DNA from: Cristatella mucedo
Taxonomy: Eukaryota; Bryozoa; Phylactolaemata; Cristatellidae
Assembly: GCA_009760855.2 (NCBI GenBank)
Contig: WPIO01000004.1
Coordinates: 13,309,501-13,373,500, forward strand
Direction: 5' to 3'
DNA length: 64,000 nucleotides
Below, piece by piece: positions 44,751-55,920 of the stretch; position 1 is the first letter of the stretch, and each line of letters opens with the position of its first letter. The notes beneath the pieces are model-generated. The model worked only from the letters and a program-made list of their open reading frames with translations. It did no database searches and was not told the origin of the DNA. The position numbers and the translations under genes are program-made.

Positions 44751-47700
44751 CACTTGATAAAGCGCCCTCAGAGAACTCAATCTCTCTCTAGGCGCTTTAC
44801 ATTCGCTACAAAGGGAAATGCAATTGAATGGTGAGTAATATCATGCTTGATAAACGAACAAAATGAATAACATGGTTTGGGGTGACATGCATAGGGTCAG
44901 CATGCAAATGTGGTTAGTGGCAGCATGCACAGTGTCAGCACGCATAAGCACATGAAGGACGAATCATAGGGACCCACTAAATGCTGTCCTAAATAGGTGT
45001 TTTTAAGTTCTTTTTAAATGTGGTCAGGTCAGGGGATGTTCTGACGCAAGTCGGGAGGGAGTTCCAGGCTTTGGGAGCGTACGAACTAAATGCACGGTCT
45101 CCAAAGGATTAAAGGTTTGTACGAGGTATTTCTAAACTGTTGGATTCCGAAAAGCAGGTGGTATGATGCTTGGCCTGATGGGGGAGTTTATCTGAGAGGT
45201 AGGCTGGAGCCAAATAATGGAGTGACCTAAACGTGAGCGACAGAACCTTGAAGTCGATCCGAGTCGATCCTTGCTGTTCATTTCTCATCATAGTATTTGT
45301 CTCCTGAGGTTTAATATTTGTCGAGGATACCTTTTTTTTGTTTGGCATCCTAATGCTGTAGGATCTTCAGGCTCTCTTTGATTCTTCTGTCAATCGCCTT
45401 TCGATAAGAGCATGTAAGCTGATGTGCTGACGGCACACAAGCGATGAAGCGCAGACACCGAAGTGGTCTTCCAACACTCGTGTATACTCGCAGTAAAGCG
45501 CTAATGCCGGTCGGCTTGCCAGCCTCCCCGCCCCTCCGGGGTGAGGTCGCGTCAAGAGCGAGCCGGCATGCACGGTCGTGTGTCACGGGTGGGCCGTATA
45601 CCGACCAAGCACAGGCCACACGTCATGTCACGGGCATGCTGCTTGCATCGGCAGAGCACTCAGGCCACAGAGTATGCTGCATATAATGCATTCCTGACTC
45701 AATTTTTTTAGTCAATGTGGCTACCATTGACCCTTATCAAGATGCAACAGTTCTTACTGTGATATGGAGTTTCTGACTTTGATTTTCAGGTGCACAAAAG
45801 GGGCATTGAATGTGTGAGGTGCCTGGATATTATGCAGTCTCTCAATGATGGAAATCATGTGTACAACGTCCTTCCTCTTAACTTCGATCTCCTGCAGTTC
45901 CAGGTAAGTGTCCCGGCAACAGTGGATTCTTTGTCATTTCTTCGTAATGTTGTGTTGACGTTTTCAGGCAGTTCACATGTTAGCATTCTATACTTGCATT
46001 CGACTCTTGAACATAGGGCAAGTGGGTGGGTGTGTCCCATTTATAAACATGCTTCACAGAACACGTCAGGAAAAGCAAAAACCAAGGCGAAGACAATGAT
46101 GAGGGGGATGAAGACAAGTAGTAGAGGGTGCAAGAAAGAGAACGATAAGGAAGAAGAGAAAAAGGTGCAAAACTTGCCGGCATAGGAGAACCACGAGGCA
46201 GAAAATTAGGAGGGCTAGGCAAAACGGCTTCTCGAGGCCTCCATTCGAGTACAAGACTGTACCGGATTGGCTAGTCAGCTTGATTTCAGATCCAGACTCT
46301 GTTTGATGGGTACGAAGGCTTAATGGCTTGTCAGCTTCGTGGTGTCGTCTGCTCGCCTGACTAAGTTTCTAGCCTAGACTACGATTTTGACAAGTCGCTT
46401 CGTGATTTCTACGGTTGTAAATAGTATCGTTCGAGTCTGGGCGTGGCATACTTGTTAGCCCACTCGGATTTTGCTGTGTTGATTCGTGTTCTTCCACATG
46501 AGAGAATAGCTCATCTTCTCACGGTTTATGGAGCCGTGGCATTGGCCCTGAATGAGCCCAAGTTAGTGTGATTTACTTGGGCTTCTTACTTCGCTGCTTT
46601 TCTTACTTTCGTGCTTACCTGTAGATGGATAGTTGTTATTATTATTATTATCTCATTGGCTTTTTATGCCGTGTGTGTGGAGTTTTTCTTATTAGCATGA
46701 AGTGCACAGCCATGGCAAGCCAGACAAGCAAGTCGGCATTTTAGTGAGGGAAAAAACTATTTTATTGAATTGATCAAGACCACTGCCAATAGACGGTGCT
46801 ATACACATAGTTTGGAAATCACTTCCCCTGTTTTCCGTGCTCATCCATTGACACGAAAGTGTGTCCTCTCATTTGTAAACTATTCCTCAGGTGCCTGTCT
46901 TATGTGATAGATGCTTAGCTTGTTGTTGACTCAGCCGGCTGTGGCTTACCATGGACATTTCGATTGCTGTTTGATTTATGTCGTCATATTCGGTACTCGG
47001 TTGCATACCGTAGTCCGGCTATCCGGTGCTTACATAGCCTAGAAGCGAGACAAGATCTGAAGGATGCCCTGATCTTCATGATTGTTGTCACCGAATGATG
47101 ATAAATAGACCTGTTCCAATTCCTGGGGAGGGTGTTGCATAGCTTGAAGTGATCCCCGTAGGATTGTGATAAGTGATCCCCGTAGGTATCGGATTATAGG
47201 ATAGCAAAGCTGCCTCTCCCGCAGTGTGTGTAGGTTTGCCTAGAAACTTGATGGACAATTTGAACTCGGCCTCTGCGCGGTCACGTAGCTTGTCTGAAAG
47301 CTACTCTGTCAGACCCTTTCAGACCTCTGGGTCTTAGCCCAGCAGGATGCTGCTCACACTTTACGATCCAGGTCGTGAGCTCGAGTCTCCTGTGGCAGGA
47401 AGTTTTCTTTTGCCCACTTCGAGGAGCGCTGTGGTAGCGGCCAAGGTTCTTTTGCCTGCTAAAGCCTGCTGAGCTTTGGGTCGACTGGGCGACCTTGCCA
47501 CCTGTATTGCAGCTATTAGCAGAGGCTGTCGTATTGTCGTTTCTATGTGCTTGACAAGTGCAGTGTTGTTCAAGTGACCCACTGCTGTCAATTGAGGAGG
47601 TGGCTACTCACTGCATTGCTGTCCCGTGTTCTCCTGCTTCGTCCTGTTGCCTGCCGGGCTTCTCACTGCAGAGACCGGGTCGGTCTCTGCAGGAGCAGCA

Positions 47701-49965
47701 ACGCTGGCCGAGTCGTCGAGTGTCTGCTGTTCCACCTTCAGTGTGGAGGGGCACTGTCCACGGATCAATAACCGGTTTTTCTTGGCAACCAGCCCAGGGG
47801 CTTGTGGTAATGAATGTGACAGCCCACCGACAGGTTTCGCCTCCTAACCCTGTATAGATTCGCTCTCCCGGCAGCTGTCAAACTCATTCATCTTCGTTAG
47901 AGTGGCTTGCTATGACTAGCTATGAAAATGCTTATCGGGGCTCAATGTGTGCATGTGTAGCACCGTCAGTCTTGTGCTTCCCACGGCCGTGGCCGGGGCA
48001 GAGCCCTAGGTCACCATCTGCATGCCACTAGCTCTCTTACAGATACCCAGGCGATGGGCCGAAAGCCGTCGGTCTCGGCAGGCCTGGACTCACGAGCTGG
48101 CACACTGCAAAGTAGCACATTTTTTCTGCTGGTGGGAGGAGGGAGATTTTGCTCTGATTAGCAACGGGGGGGGGGGGGGGGGGGGCCTCGACACTAGGTT
48201 CACTGGCGTGCCAATCGCTGTGGTTCACGGTCGCTGTGGTGCCGATCGCTGCCTCTGCACTCTGCCTGCGATTGCCCATCCCATTCCGGTGGTAGTTATG
48301 CAGCAGTGCTGATCATGCCGATCCTCTGAGGAGGTGCTATTGGCTTGCACCGATCTAACGGCTTCAAGCTTGGCTATCTAAAAACTCCTGGCGCCATGAC
48401 CCTGGACGACCCGATTGGGATCGGTCACGTTAGAAGTTGAGAAATTTGGTTCCAGCCGATGACTGATGCTGCTGGTGCCGAAGGGCAGCAGCAGCAAGTG
48501 CAGCTGCTGCCCTTGTGTCGCTGCCTTTCGCCGGACGCAGCCTATCTATGGCGCCACCTATGTTTTGTCAAACGTCAAGCTATGACGCACTCGTCCTGCA
48601 GCTCAAGCGCTGGCACAGACGCCAGCTTTACATTAACATATAAGTGTGTATATTGATTCTAAGCTGAATCATCGTTGTTCTCAGCCTGACCGGTGTCGGG
48701 TGAGTCGATGCCGCTCGGCCAGGCACTTGAGGCTGTCCGATCAGCCGGGTAGTCAGATAGAGAGCACTTTCTGCCGATTCTCGGGATGGGTCCTTGAGAT
48801 GCACTCTAATCCCAAGCCCATTTGGAATTTATTTTCTTTTGTCACCGGTTGATTCCGGCAAGACATGGGCCTCTGCAACTCCTTCAGGCTCAACGCCATA
48901 ATCCAGCCAAGGTGGCCCATGCTCCCAGAATGCTGTTGCTTCCCCTGTTCCCCGGGAAACCTGAAGCCTGCAGCCATACCAGGCTGGTACAGGCACGGTG
49001 TGCCAGTCCCCTGGCCGGTGGCCAGCTCAACTGGGGTGTGCTTCACGACCTCGAGACTGCTGGAGCAGTGGTGCACTGTGGACAAAGGGTGTGCTTCCAT
49101 TGTGAGAAGCTGAGTAAACATTACCCAAGCCGGACCCGACGGTGGATCCAAAGCCGTCAATGCTAGTATGTGGGAGGTCTTAAAAGAATTCGTCTGGCTT
49201 TCAGTTTGCCCATTGAATCAGCGGCATGGTCTACAGAGCTTTAAGAGTAAGGCTGTACCATTGCCACTCTGTACCCTTGCTATTAAACCTCGTGGCTCTC
49301 CTCCATGTTGATTCAAGGCTTGTCTTTGGATGCACTTCGGTTCTCTGTGTCGCAGCGCGTGCGTGTACGTGCGTGTGAGCAAGCTGTGATATCAATAGGT
49401 TGTATATATAGTGCACTGAGAGAACTAAATCTACATCCAGGTGCTTTACAACTCGCTGCAAGAGAATCAATAGCCAAGGGTTCCTGCCCATGCTTTGCTG
49501 CTGGAATCAACCATTAATTATTTATTAATAACAAATTATTAATAATAAATTAATAATTAGGGATTTAAGTATGAAAACAATTTGCTGCTGCCGGTAGGGA
49601 ACGTTATTGATAATGAGAAGAAACTCGGAATCTGTATGGATACCTCAAATAAATACTTCCTTTCGAATGTGTACTCGGTCTTCTGTGAATTTTATTGAAA
49701 CACAGCTCAGGTGGCACTGTCGATGGCCGGCTTAATCTGTGATGTAGGTTGTGCCCATCGCCTGTTGGCGTAGTGTAAGAAAGCATGTTGGGTGTACCAG
49801 TCTGCCCTCGTGGAAGCTCGTGGTAAAGTGTGAGTGCAAATAAAAATGTGAGCATACGTGCACATGAACGCTGCTGCTCGTGTGTGTGTGCGTGTGTGTG
49901 TGCGTGTGCGCGCATACGTGCACATGAACGCTGCTGCTCGTGTGTGCGTGTGTGTGTGTGTGTGC

Positions 49966-49997
<32 letters not shown>

Positions 49998-52900
49998 GCT
50001 TGCGTGCACATGTTGGTATAATGTCGTTTGTATGTGAGCCATTTCTCATAAGCAGGTGTAAGAATTTGCAGCTATCTACGATATGCTTTTCTTCTTCCTG
50101 GTTTGGTTTTGAGAGAAAGTCCTTCGTTTACTATAGCAAAAGAGCTAATTTCCTTTGCTTTTTCCATTAGCCAATTAGGACATGGCTGTGTCACTGACAC
50201 TAATCGCCGCCGAACACTACTCATCCACTGATGTTTGCACAGTCAAAGTGATGCCAGCCATGTTTGTCGCTGACATGATTCCAACGACTCGGTTGGCTTA
50301 ATGAACGATTTCTTTCGGGCCGGTGCTTGCATGGTCTAGGTTATGAGCTGTTAAAACTGGGAGATTAAGCTGCCAGGTTGACAGTGCAAGCCATTGCTAT
50401 CCGTCATTCGTTACCATCCGGCGATGCAATATGACGTCATGCATCATTGCTATCTGTCACGCTGTTGTCGGTCCTGGCAGCAAGGCCTGGTTTTGGGGTA
50501 GTTGGAGTGGAATTGGAGCAAGCTCAGAATAAGAGCAGCACTTCTTAGAACATCGCCGATCGTGTCATTGCAGGGTCGCATCGACGTGGACCGGGCTGCA
50601 GTGATGGGTCACTCCTTCGGCGGTGCCACCACTGTGTGTGCCCTAGCCAAGGACGAGCACTTCCGGTGAGTCACTCCCTCCCAGGCTTCTACCGGCAGGT
50701 TGCCCACTGTCTCCACCTTGCCCTTGGATCTCTTGCCGGCCTTCCATGCCACCTGCCGAGCTGTTTCGAAGCTTCTTACGAATTGGCTACCGTTGGTTGG
50801 CACAAGACGTTGCTGTACGATTCCACGAGTGCATATGTCGTTTCCTCTGGATGCGCTGTCTGCGCCTGCTAGTGGAGAGCGCTTCCCCGAGTCGCTTTGC
50901 TCAACCGTTCGCAGTTGCACGCCCGCCGCTGCAGCAGCAGCTCCAGTCGTTGAAAAGCAGCTGGGCTGGGCCGAGCCGTCGGTCTGTGGCCTGCCATTCG
51001 GCCATGTCCCTAGCGCCCCAAGGCTAGCGACTTGCTTCACCTTTAGACGAGCTCAAGGTGGTCCCACCCGCAAACACGTGGTCGCATGAGCGGAGTGGCA
51101 GCCAGCACCTCGGTGATTCGCCTGCAATGGAGCAGGTGGCAGCAGAGGATGATGCTCTGACGATGGGATTGGCCTTCGACAAAATTAACCCTCCCCTACC
51201 CTGTGCTGGCAGGCCCTTGCTGGAGCTTCGACTCGGAAGTGGGAATTAAAAAATAAACCGGGATAAGTAGAATCCATAGCAGGTTCATTCTACCCAGGTG
51301 TGGCCAAGGCTGCTGGCCTGCCTTGCCCTGCCTCGTGACTCGCGTATCGCTGCACAGGGGTGGCGTCGAGGACTGGGTCAGCAACGGCGTGATCGAGTGT
51401 GAACGTTTCTCACCCTTTTCGGCTGTCGTGCGATCTCAGTGAGAGCTGCATCGTCGTAAGAAGGGAAGCCGGTCTCGCTTGCAAGAGTGCTTCAGGCCAT
51501 CGTGCTTGCGTTCGGCGATGACGACACAGTGTCTGAATCGTTTTGGCTGCGGCAGCAGCAGCCTGATACTTTTTTTGGTGCCAAAAGCTGGCGCCTCGGT
51601 GCCGTCTCGCAAAGAGTTGGCTGTGGCGCTGCCGTGCGCAATCGATTCGTGGCCCGTGTGCCGACTTCTGCGCGAATGCGGCAGAATGGGCCGAGTTTGC
51701 TGCCAGCACGCGTGGCGATGAAGTCGCGAAATGCCATCCCCGCCACAATGTTGCAGCGTTGGCATCTGCCTGGACGGCTGGATGCTGCCGTTGGAGACCG
51801 AGCTGTACAAAACGGTCTCACAGCCGGTCCTCTTTCTAAACACTGAGACGTTCCAGTGGCCTTCGAATGTCAACGACATGCTTCGCCTAGATCCGAATGT
51901 GACAGAACGCTGGATGATTACGGTCATGTAAGTGGTGCAGGCGATCCGACCGAGCTGCCACGTGCTGTCTGCTCTGTCCTCCCCGTTTCGGCGGATGGAT
52001 AGCTATGCGTTGGCCATACACGGGCCGGACCCAGGCGCCACCGACTCACAGATGACCGCCGGGTGACGTGCCTGTCAACGCCGCCGTCTCACTGGCCAGT
52101 GAGGCGTGCGTCGACGAACCATCTGGTTCTGGAACCTTGTGCGTCGACGAACCACGAGGCTGCCTCGTGTGATCGCTTGTGTCTGCCGCAGCAGGGCCTG
52201 GTGTGCCCGGCATCGGCACATGTGCTGTTGGAAGCGTTTCTACTTCGTGGTCGAAATCTGGCCTACACCATTTTTGGTCTCTGCAGCCAAGCCTGTTTGT
52301 GACCACCTCTGCCGCCGCTGCTGCTGCTGCTGCAAACAGTAGCTACAGTGCACCGAGCCGCTGCGGCCATTGAGCCCGGCCCATTCGTCCAGCTGGTGAG
52401 CTTGCCGTCGGCTCGATCCAGAGCTCCCTCACCACTTTGCTGCCTTTGAGCAGCTGAGATCACAGAGTTGGTCGTGTGCTCGGGCGGCCGAGCGAGGCAC
52501 ACAGCACTGACCGAGCCTTGCTCTTCGGCATCCCCATCTATCCACTTCTACTCAGGTGTGTTTGAGAGGGCAATGGGGGGCGTCATTTACCAGTTCATTC
52601 TCGTCGTACACTAGACCGTCGTACACTAGACCGACTGAATGGACGACTGCAGCCATGGTTGCCGTCTGCATGAATAGTTGCCTCGGCTGAGCTGGATCTA
52701 AATTAGGTGTGCAAAGTTCACCCCGGGTAATGCAAATAGCCCTCCCAATCGGCTGGAAAGCAGGATCTGCAAATAAGTCGTTATCCGTTGGATAGCTTGC
52801 ACTCTGACCGTGACGATGGGCCAGGTCGTGCACTGCTGTGCTTACCCTAGTTAGATTAGCTCTCCTCACGTGTCCCCGATGCAGCTACTAGGCTGTCTCC

Positions 52901-53725
52901 TGAAGGACCAGCTGCTGAAAGCCACTCCTACCTTAACTAGCTGTGTACGTGCATCCTGGCTCGTGGCTGTTGGCAGGCTGTCTGCCTGGGGAGGTGGAAG
53001 GAGGGGCTCCTCCTTCCACCTCCCCAGGTCAGGTGGAAGGAGGGGCTCCTCCTTCCACCTGACCTGTGACTTCGTTATGGCTGTTCGAGGCCACCGGCAG
53101 GGCACAGGGTTGCCCTAGCTGCCAGTGACTCGGCACAAGATTGACAGGATGCACACTCAGCCTAAGAGGGCTGGGGCATAGCTCTGGAGTGGGCGGACTG
53201 TGGGTGGGCGCGGCTAGGCAGAGGAGTAGGCAGGACAGCAGCAGCTCGCTCGACTTGTCTGTCGGTCGGCCGGGCTTGTCGACGCCTGCACGTCGCCTGA
53301 CGGGACCCCGCCTGCGTTCGTTTCGTCTCCAGGGGCTCGTGCCACCAGAGCATGTCGGATTTTCAGTTCCTCGTCAGCAGCATGGCCGGCAAGTTCCTGA
53401 GCTTTCGGCACACGCTGGAGTCGCAAGCCTGCATGGACATCATCAGCGACGCCTCGCTTGCTTTCCTGCAGAGGCACCTCGGTGAGCGCACGGGCCGCTA
53501 ACGTTGTGCGAGTGCGCCGTGCTGTCTGGCAGATGCAGCTGCGCTCCCTCGCCCAGGCTGCTGCTGCATGCTGATAGGGTGAACTCTTCTGCGCGCGATC
53601 TGGCAGGCCCGACGAGCGGAGGCGACCTCGATCACCCAGGCGAGGACATCCTGGCGGGCAGGCATCCCAGCGTTATAGTCGGCACTCATCTCGACCTCTC
53701 CACCAATTATAACAAGTGGGCGTGA
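41009..53725 (+). CDS. Platelet-activating-factor acetylhydrolase (PAF-AH, phospholipase A2 group VII/PAFAH2 family), 8 exons
   Basis: Exons 41009-41221, 41737-41851, 44073-44407, 45790-45903, 50574-50665, 51757-51927, 53333-53481 and 53607-53725 join in frame to 435 residues. Known: the family hydrolyses the sn-2 acetyl group of PAF and short or oxidised acyl chains of phospholipids. Seen: the oxyanion-region motif FSHGLGG (134-140); EHRDGSA; the nucleophile motif GHSFGG with Ser273; LDGWMLPL with Asp296; and GSCHQS with His351, giving a Ser-Asp-His triad; a C-terminal [12 protein letters not shown] block. There is no signal peptide. The N-terminus starts Met-Gly, as in the intracellular PAFAH2 form, but residue 6 is Glu, which is poor for myristoylation. 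Length matches the family (about 390-440). An insertion of about 28 residues separates FLQRHL from THLDL near the C-terminus. Introns hold LINE, SINE-tail and microsatellite sequence. Plasma-type versus intracellular orthology is left open. Confidence 0.95.
41737..41851 (+). CDS. PAF-AH exon 2
   Basis: Residues 72-109 plus one base; donor g|gtaagc (phase 1). The acceptor is a run of CAG triplets (ttgcagcagcagcag), so three further in-frame AG acceptors are possible. The first is taken here. The peptide [14 protein letters not shown] matches the family's lid-side region. Confidence 0.85.
44073..44407 (+). CDS. PAF-AH exon 3
   Basis: Acceptor cttccttgcag; residues 110-221; donor cag|gtgagt (phase 0). 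It encodes the beta-strand [11 protein letters not shown] that forms the oxyanion region, [21 protein letters not shown], and the EEWTPY and FRNPQ blocks. Confidence 0.95.
44706..45270 (-). mobile_element. LINE main-family 3' fragment in PAF-AH intron 3
   Basis: Starts with (AAT)n at 44707-44750, then tgcacttgataaagcgccctcagagaactcaatctctctctaggcgctttac and the 3' UTR, into codons for LEIPRTNL and [20 protein letters not shown]. Antisense to the gene. Confidence 0.9.
45790..45903 (+). CDS. PAF-AH exon 4
   Basis: Acceptor ttgattttcag; residues 222-259; donor cag|gtaagt (phase 0). The exon holds the helix [18 protein letters not shown] and the block [13 protein letters not shown], which in homologues lies just before the nucleophile strand. 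Confidence 0.93.
47325..47480 (+). mobile_element. SINE related to family 1, in PAF-AH intron 4
   Basis: Decayed: cttagcccagcaggatgctgctcacactttacgatccaggtcgtgagctcgagtctcctgtgg, gtggtagcggccaaggttcttttgcc. It resembles the copy at 58.9 kb more than the others. Confidence 0.65.
49406..49460 (-). mobile_element. LINE/SINE 3' end remnant
   Basis: tatatagtgcactgagagaactaaatctacatccaggtgctttacaa is a decayed reverse complement of the LINE 3' terminus. Confidence 0.55.
49852..49995 (+). repeat. 60-bp tandem duplication with (GT)n/(GC) repeats
   Basis: gcatacgtgcacatgaacgctgctgctcgtgtg occurs at 49852 and again at 49912, each followed by GT-rich repeats. Confidence 0.9.
50574..50665 (+). CDS. PAF-AH exon 5: nucleophile elbow
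   Basis: Acceptor gtcattgcag; residues 260-289 plus two bases; donor cg|gtgagt (phase 2). It encodes [20 protein letters not shown] with the catalytic Ser273 in a GXSXG motif. Confidence 0.96.
51757..51927 (+). CDS. PAF-AH exon 6: catalytic aspartate
   Basis: Acceptor acaatgttgcag completes Arg290; residues 291-346 plus two bases; donor at|gtaagt (phase 2). The block [10 protein letters not shown] holds the catalytic Asp296, followed by [13 protein letters not shown]. Confidence 0.95.
52985..53066. repeat. Two adjacent perfect palindromic hairpins in PAF-AH intron 6
   Basis: Hairpin 1: arms 52985-53003 and 53010-53028 (19 bp). Hairpin 2: arms 53025-53042 and 53049-53066 (18 bp). Both have the loop gggctc and share the core ggtggaaggag. 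Confidence 0.92.
53333..53481 (+). CDS. PAF-AH exon 7: catalytic histidine
   Basis: Acceptor tttcgtctccag completes Met347; residues 348-396 plus one base; donor g|gtgagc (phase 1). The block [13 protein letters not shown] carries His351; the C-terminal helix LAFLQRHL follows. Confidence 0.94.
53607..53725 (+). CDS. PAF-AH exon 8: C-terminus and stop
   Basis: Acceptor gatctggcag completes Gly397; residues 398-435 then TGA. The final [13 protein letters not shown] matches the family's C-terminal block. The 28 or so residues before it (Gly/Asp/Pro-rich) are absent from vertebrate homologues I know and may reflect local exon-start extension. Confidence 0.85.
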
Positions 53726-54670
53726 CCGTCGTCGTCGTCGTTGGTGCCGGTGCTTCAGCCCGATGACCGAGCCCGACTGTCGCGGCCACAGACGTCTCGA
53801 AAAGCGGCCGCTGCTTCTGTCGCCGCTGCTGCCACCGACGTCGAGAGTGCTCGGTGCCTGCCGTTGGCCGCCCGAATCGGCAGTGGCAGCGTGCCAGCCA
53901 GTGGTGCTGCTGCTCAGGCGGCTACGAGCTATGCACGATCGAGGCGCTTCGAGAAAGCGACCGAGCGATGCTGTGAAGGACCTTATTAGCCTCGCTGTGG
54001 CTAGCTATCGTTCGTCGTGGTGGTGCCACGTTTTATAATTCGGTGACTTCCATTTTTACTACCGGTCCCTCCCTTTGTTGGCAAAAAAAGCTGAGGGGAG
54101 AGAAAACCTCTTGCTGTCGTAGCCACGGCGATTGGCCTGAACTGTGCTACCTGTGATCATTATTACCATTTGATCATTATCGATCACTGTCCGTTGGAAG
54201 GGCTGCAGCAATCGCCAAAGGCCAGTGTGAGCCTCGGCGTTGCTTGCTGCTGCTCTCTCTCTCTCTCTCTCTCGACGTCGAAGGTCGCTGCTTGCTAGCT
54301 TCTTTGCCTGCGTCTCGGTTGGTCAGTGCAGGCACTGTATGTGCTAGTTTATTTGCTCAATAGTGCTGCCTGCTTCCCGTGTTGATTGCTATTTTTCTGC
54401 CATGTGCAGCCAAGTTGCTTGCGTATTCATTTTGTTATGAAGGTGTGAACGGTTTCACTGCTGCTTGTGCATGTGCTTGAGACCTTGGTGTGCCTCCCGT
54501 CAAATTCACTGATCCTTAAGCGGTGGACACTGACGGAAGCTTTTGTAAGAAATCAATAGCGAACAAAATCTCAGCCCATATCTTTTCTGTCAGAATTGCT
54601 GCAACATTGGGTTGGTAAGCATTTCTGCATGACTCGGGACGCCGAGTATGTCCACATCCGGAACCAGCTT

Positions 54671-54750
54671 TGGTGCAAATGAAAAGTGCCTAGAAACATA
54701 TTGAGTTCTCTGAGGGCGCTATATATCCAAGGTATTATTACTATTATCAT
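54671..54750 (+). mobile_element. LINE main-family 3' end fragment
   Basis: ggtgcaaatgaaaagtgcctagaaacatattgagttctctgagggcgctatatatcc, then ATT-rich tail; about 950 bp after the PAF-AH stop. Confidence 0.8.
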
Positions 54751-55009
54751 ATTAGCTTGATTTTGCCTAGCATATCGGTGCCATCATTCCCATCAGGGCT
54801 GTACACCGTTTTGGAAGCCAGCCTTAGGGGAGTAGTGAATCTTATATAGATCTTAAGATTATCTCTCGTCCTGAATAAAGGGAGATGTGGCACTAGTAGG
54901 TGGTGTAATTTCAACTAGTATGCAATTTTGTATTTACCCAATCGCTATTAGCTTGGTAGACAATATTAGAAAAGCGTGGCTGGTAGTATGGTATGGATAT
55001 AATCTTAAG

Positions 55010-55220
55010 GGGGAATTCGGGAGGAGTGGGGAGTTAGATCTGCCGACTGTGGCATGTCCTTTCCAGCCGTCCAGAGCTGCTATTTTCATGCAACTCACTT
55101 CCTCACTCGTGATTCAGCTATCCTTATCACCTCTCTGTTTCAGCAGATGAAGTCTGTTGGCTGCCGTGTGCGCACCGAAGGCTGCACAGGCTTTGAGTTT
55201 GCCATTGAAAACTCTCCCGC
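55010..55220 (+). mobile_element. Fragment of the second LINE lineage
   Basis: atgaagtctgttggctgccgtgtgcgcaccgaaggctgcacaggctttgagtttgc closely resembles the 3' region of the LINE at 2650-2790 (reverse strand), and the preceding 100 bp also align loosely. Confidence 0.55.
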
Positions 55221-55261
55221 GCAACACCCACTTAGTTCTGGTGACTTTAGTAAGAGTGTGT

Positions 55262-55384
55262 AATATATATGTGTGTATACAAATAAATTATATATATATG
55301 GCACTATACAAATAAATTATATATATATGACACTACAAATAAATTATATATATATATATATTTATAATTTATTTGTATAGTGTC
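55262..55384. repeat. AT-rich direct and inverted repeats at a SINE tail
   Basis: Three direct copies of tacaaataaattatatatat (55278, 55307 and 55335 areas) face an inverted copy (tataatttatttgtatagtgtca, 55363-55384) that is the tail of the adjacent SINE. Confidence 0.85.
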
Positions 55385-55512
55385 ATACGAGAACTTAATC
55401 TCTGTTCAGGCGCTTCACATGGGTCACGGGGCACGAGCCCGCGACCTCGGCTACACCTTGGTTCGGTGCTCAGTGTGCGCCTCAGCCCACTAACCCGGCT
55501 TCTCTGCATCCC
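55363..55512 (-). mobile_element. SINE family 2 (tRNA-like head, LINE-like 3' end)
   Basis: On the minus strand: a head near cgggttagtgggctgaggcg, box-B-like gcgggctcgtgcccc, then gaagcgcctgaacagagattaagttctcgtatgacactatacaaataaatta. The part gcgcctgaacagagattaagttctc resembles the main LINE 3' terminus. Confidence 0.7.
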
Positions 55513-55831
55513 TCCGCACCTTACCTCGCCCCTTTTCAGCTAACCACAACTTCAAAACTTTAAAGAGCTCAGCCTCAGAAGCTAATCTCTCCGGAAAGGG
55601 ATCGGACTGCACCCTTCGTAGGCTTCAAAGAGGAAGGTCTCAGAGGTGCATCATCACATTACATTTGGTGTTCACATGTCCGACATGCCTCGCATCACGT
55701 TGCGAGTCCCCGATTTCATGGTTCTGGTCGACTGCGAATGATGACTGCTGCTCCTAATTAGGCATGCAAAGGTGACAAGGGGTGTTGGTAGGCCTACAGC
55801 CAGCCACAATGCGACGGAGGCATAGTGACCA

Positions 55832-55919
<88 letters not shown>
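55832..55919 (+). repeat. (GA)n microsatellite, about 43 units
   Basis: Pure GA, between the convergent PAF-AH and receptor-tail genes. Confidence 0.97.

Positions 55920-55920
<1 letters not shown>

Larger units (their letters stand above)
45904..50573 (+). other. PAF-AH intron 4 (4.67 kb), content
   Basis: It holds a SINE (47325-47480), a G run (48166-48185), a LINE-end remnant (49406-49460), an AT-rich inverted stretch (49507-49558) and a 60-bp duplicated GT-rich segment (49852-49995). No internal exon was recognised. Confidence 0.6.
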
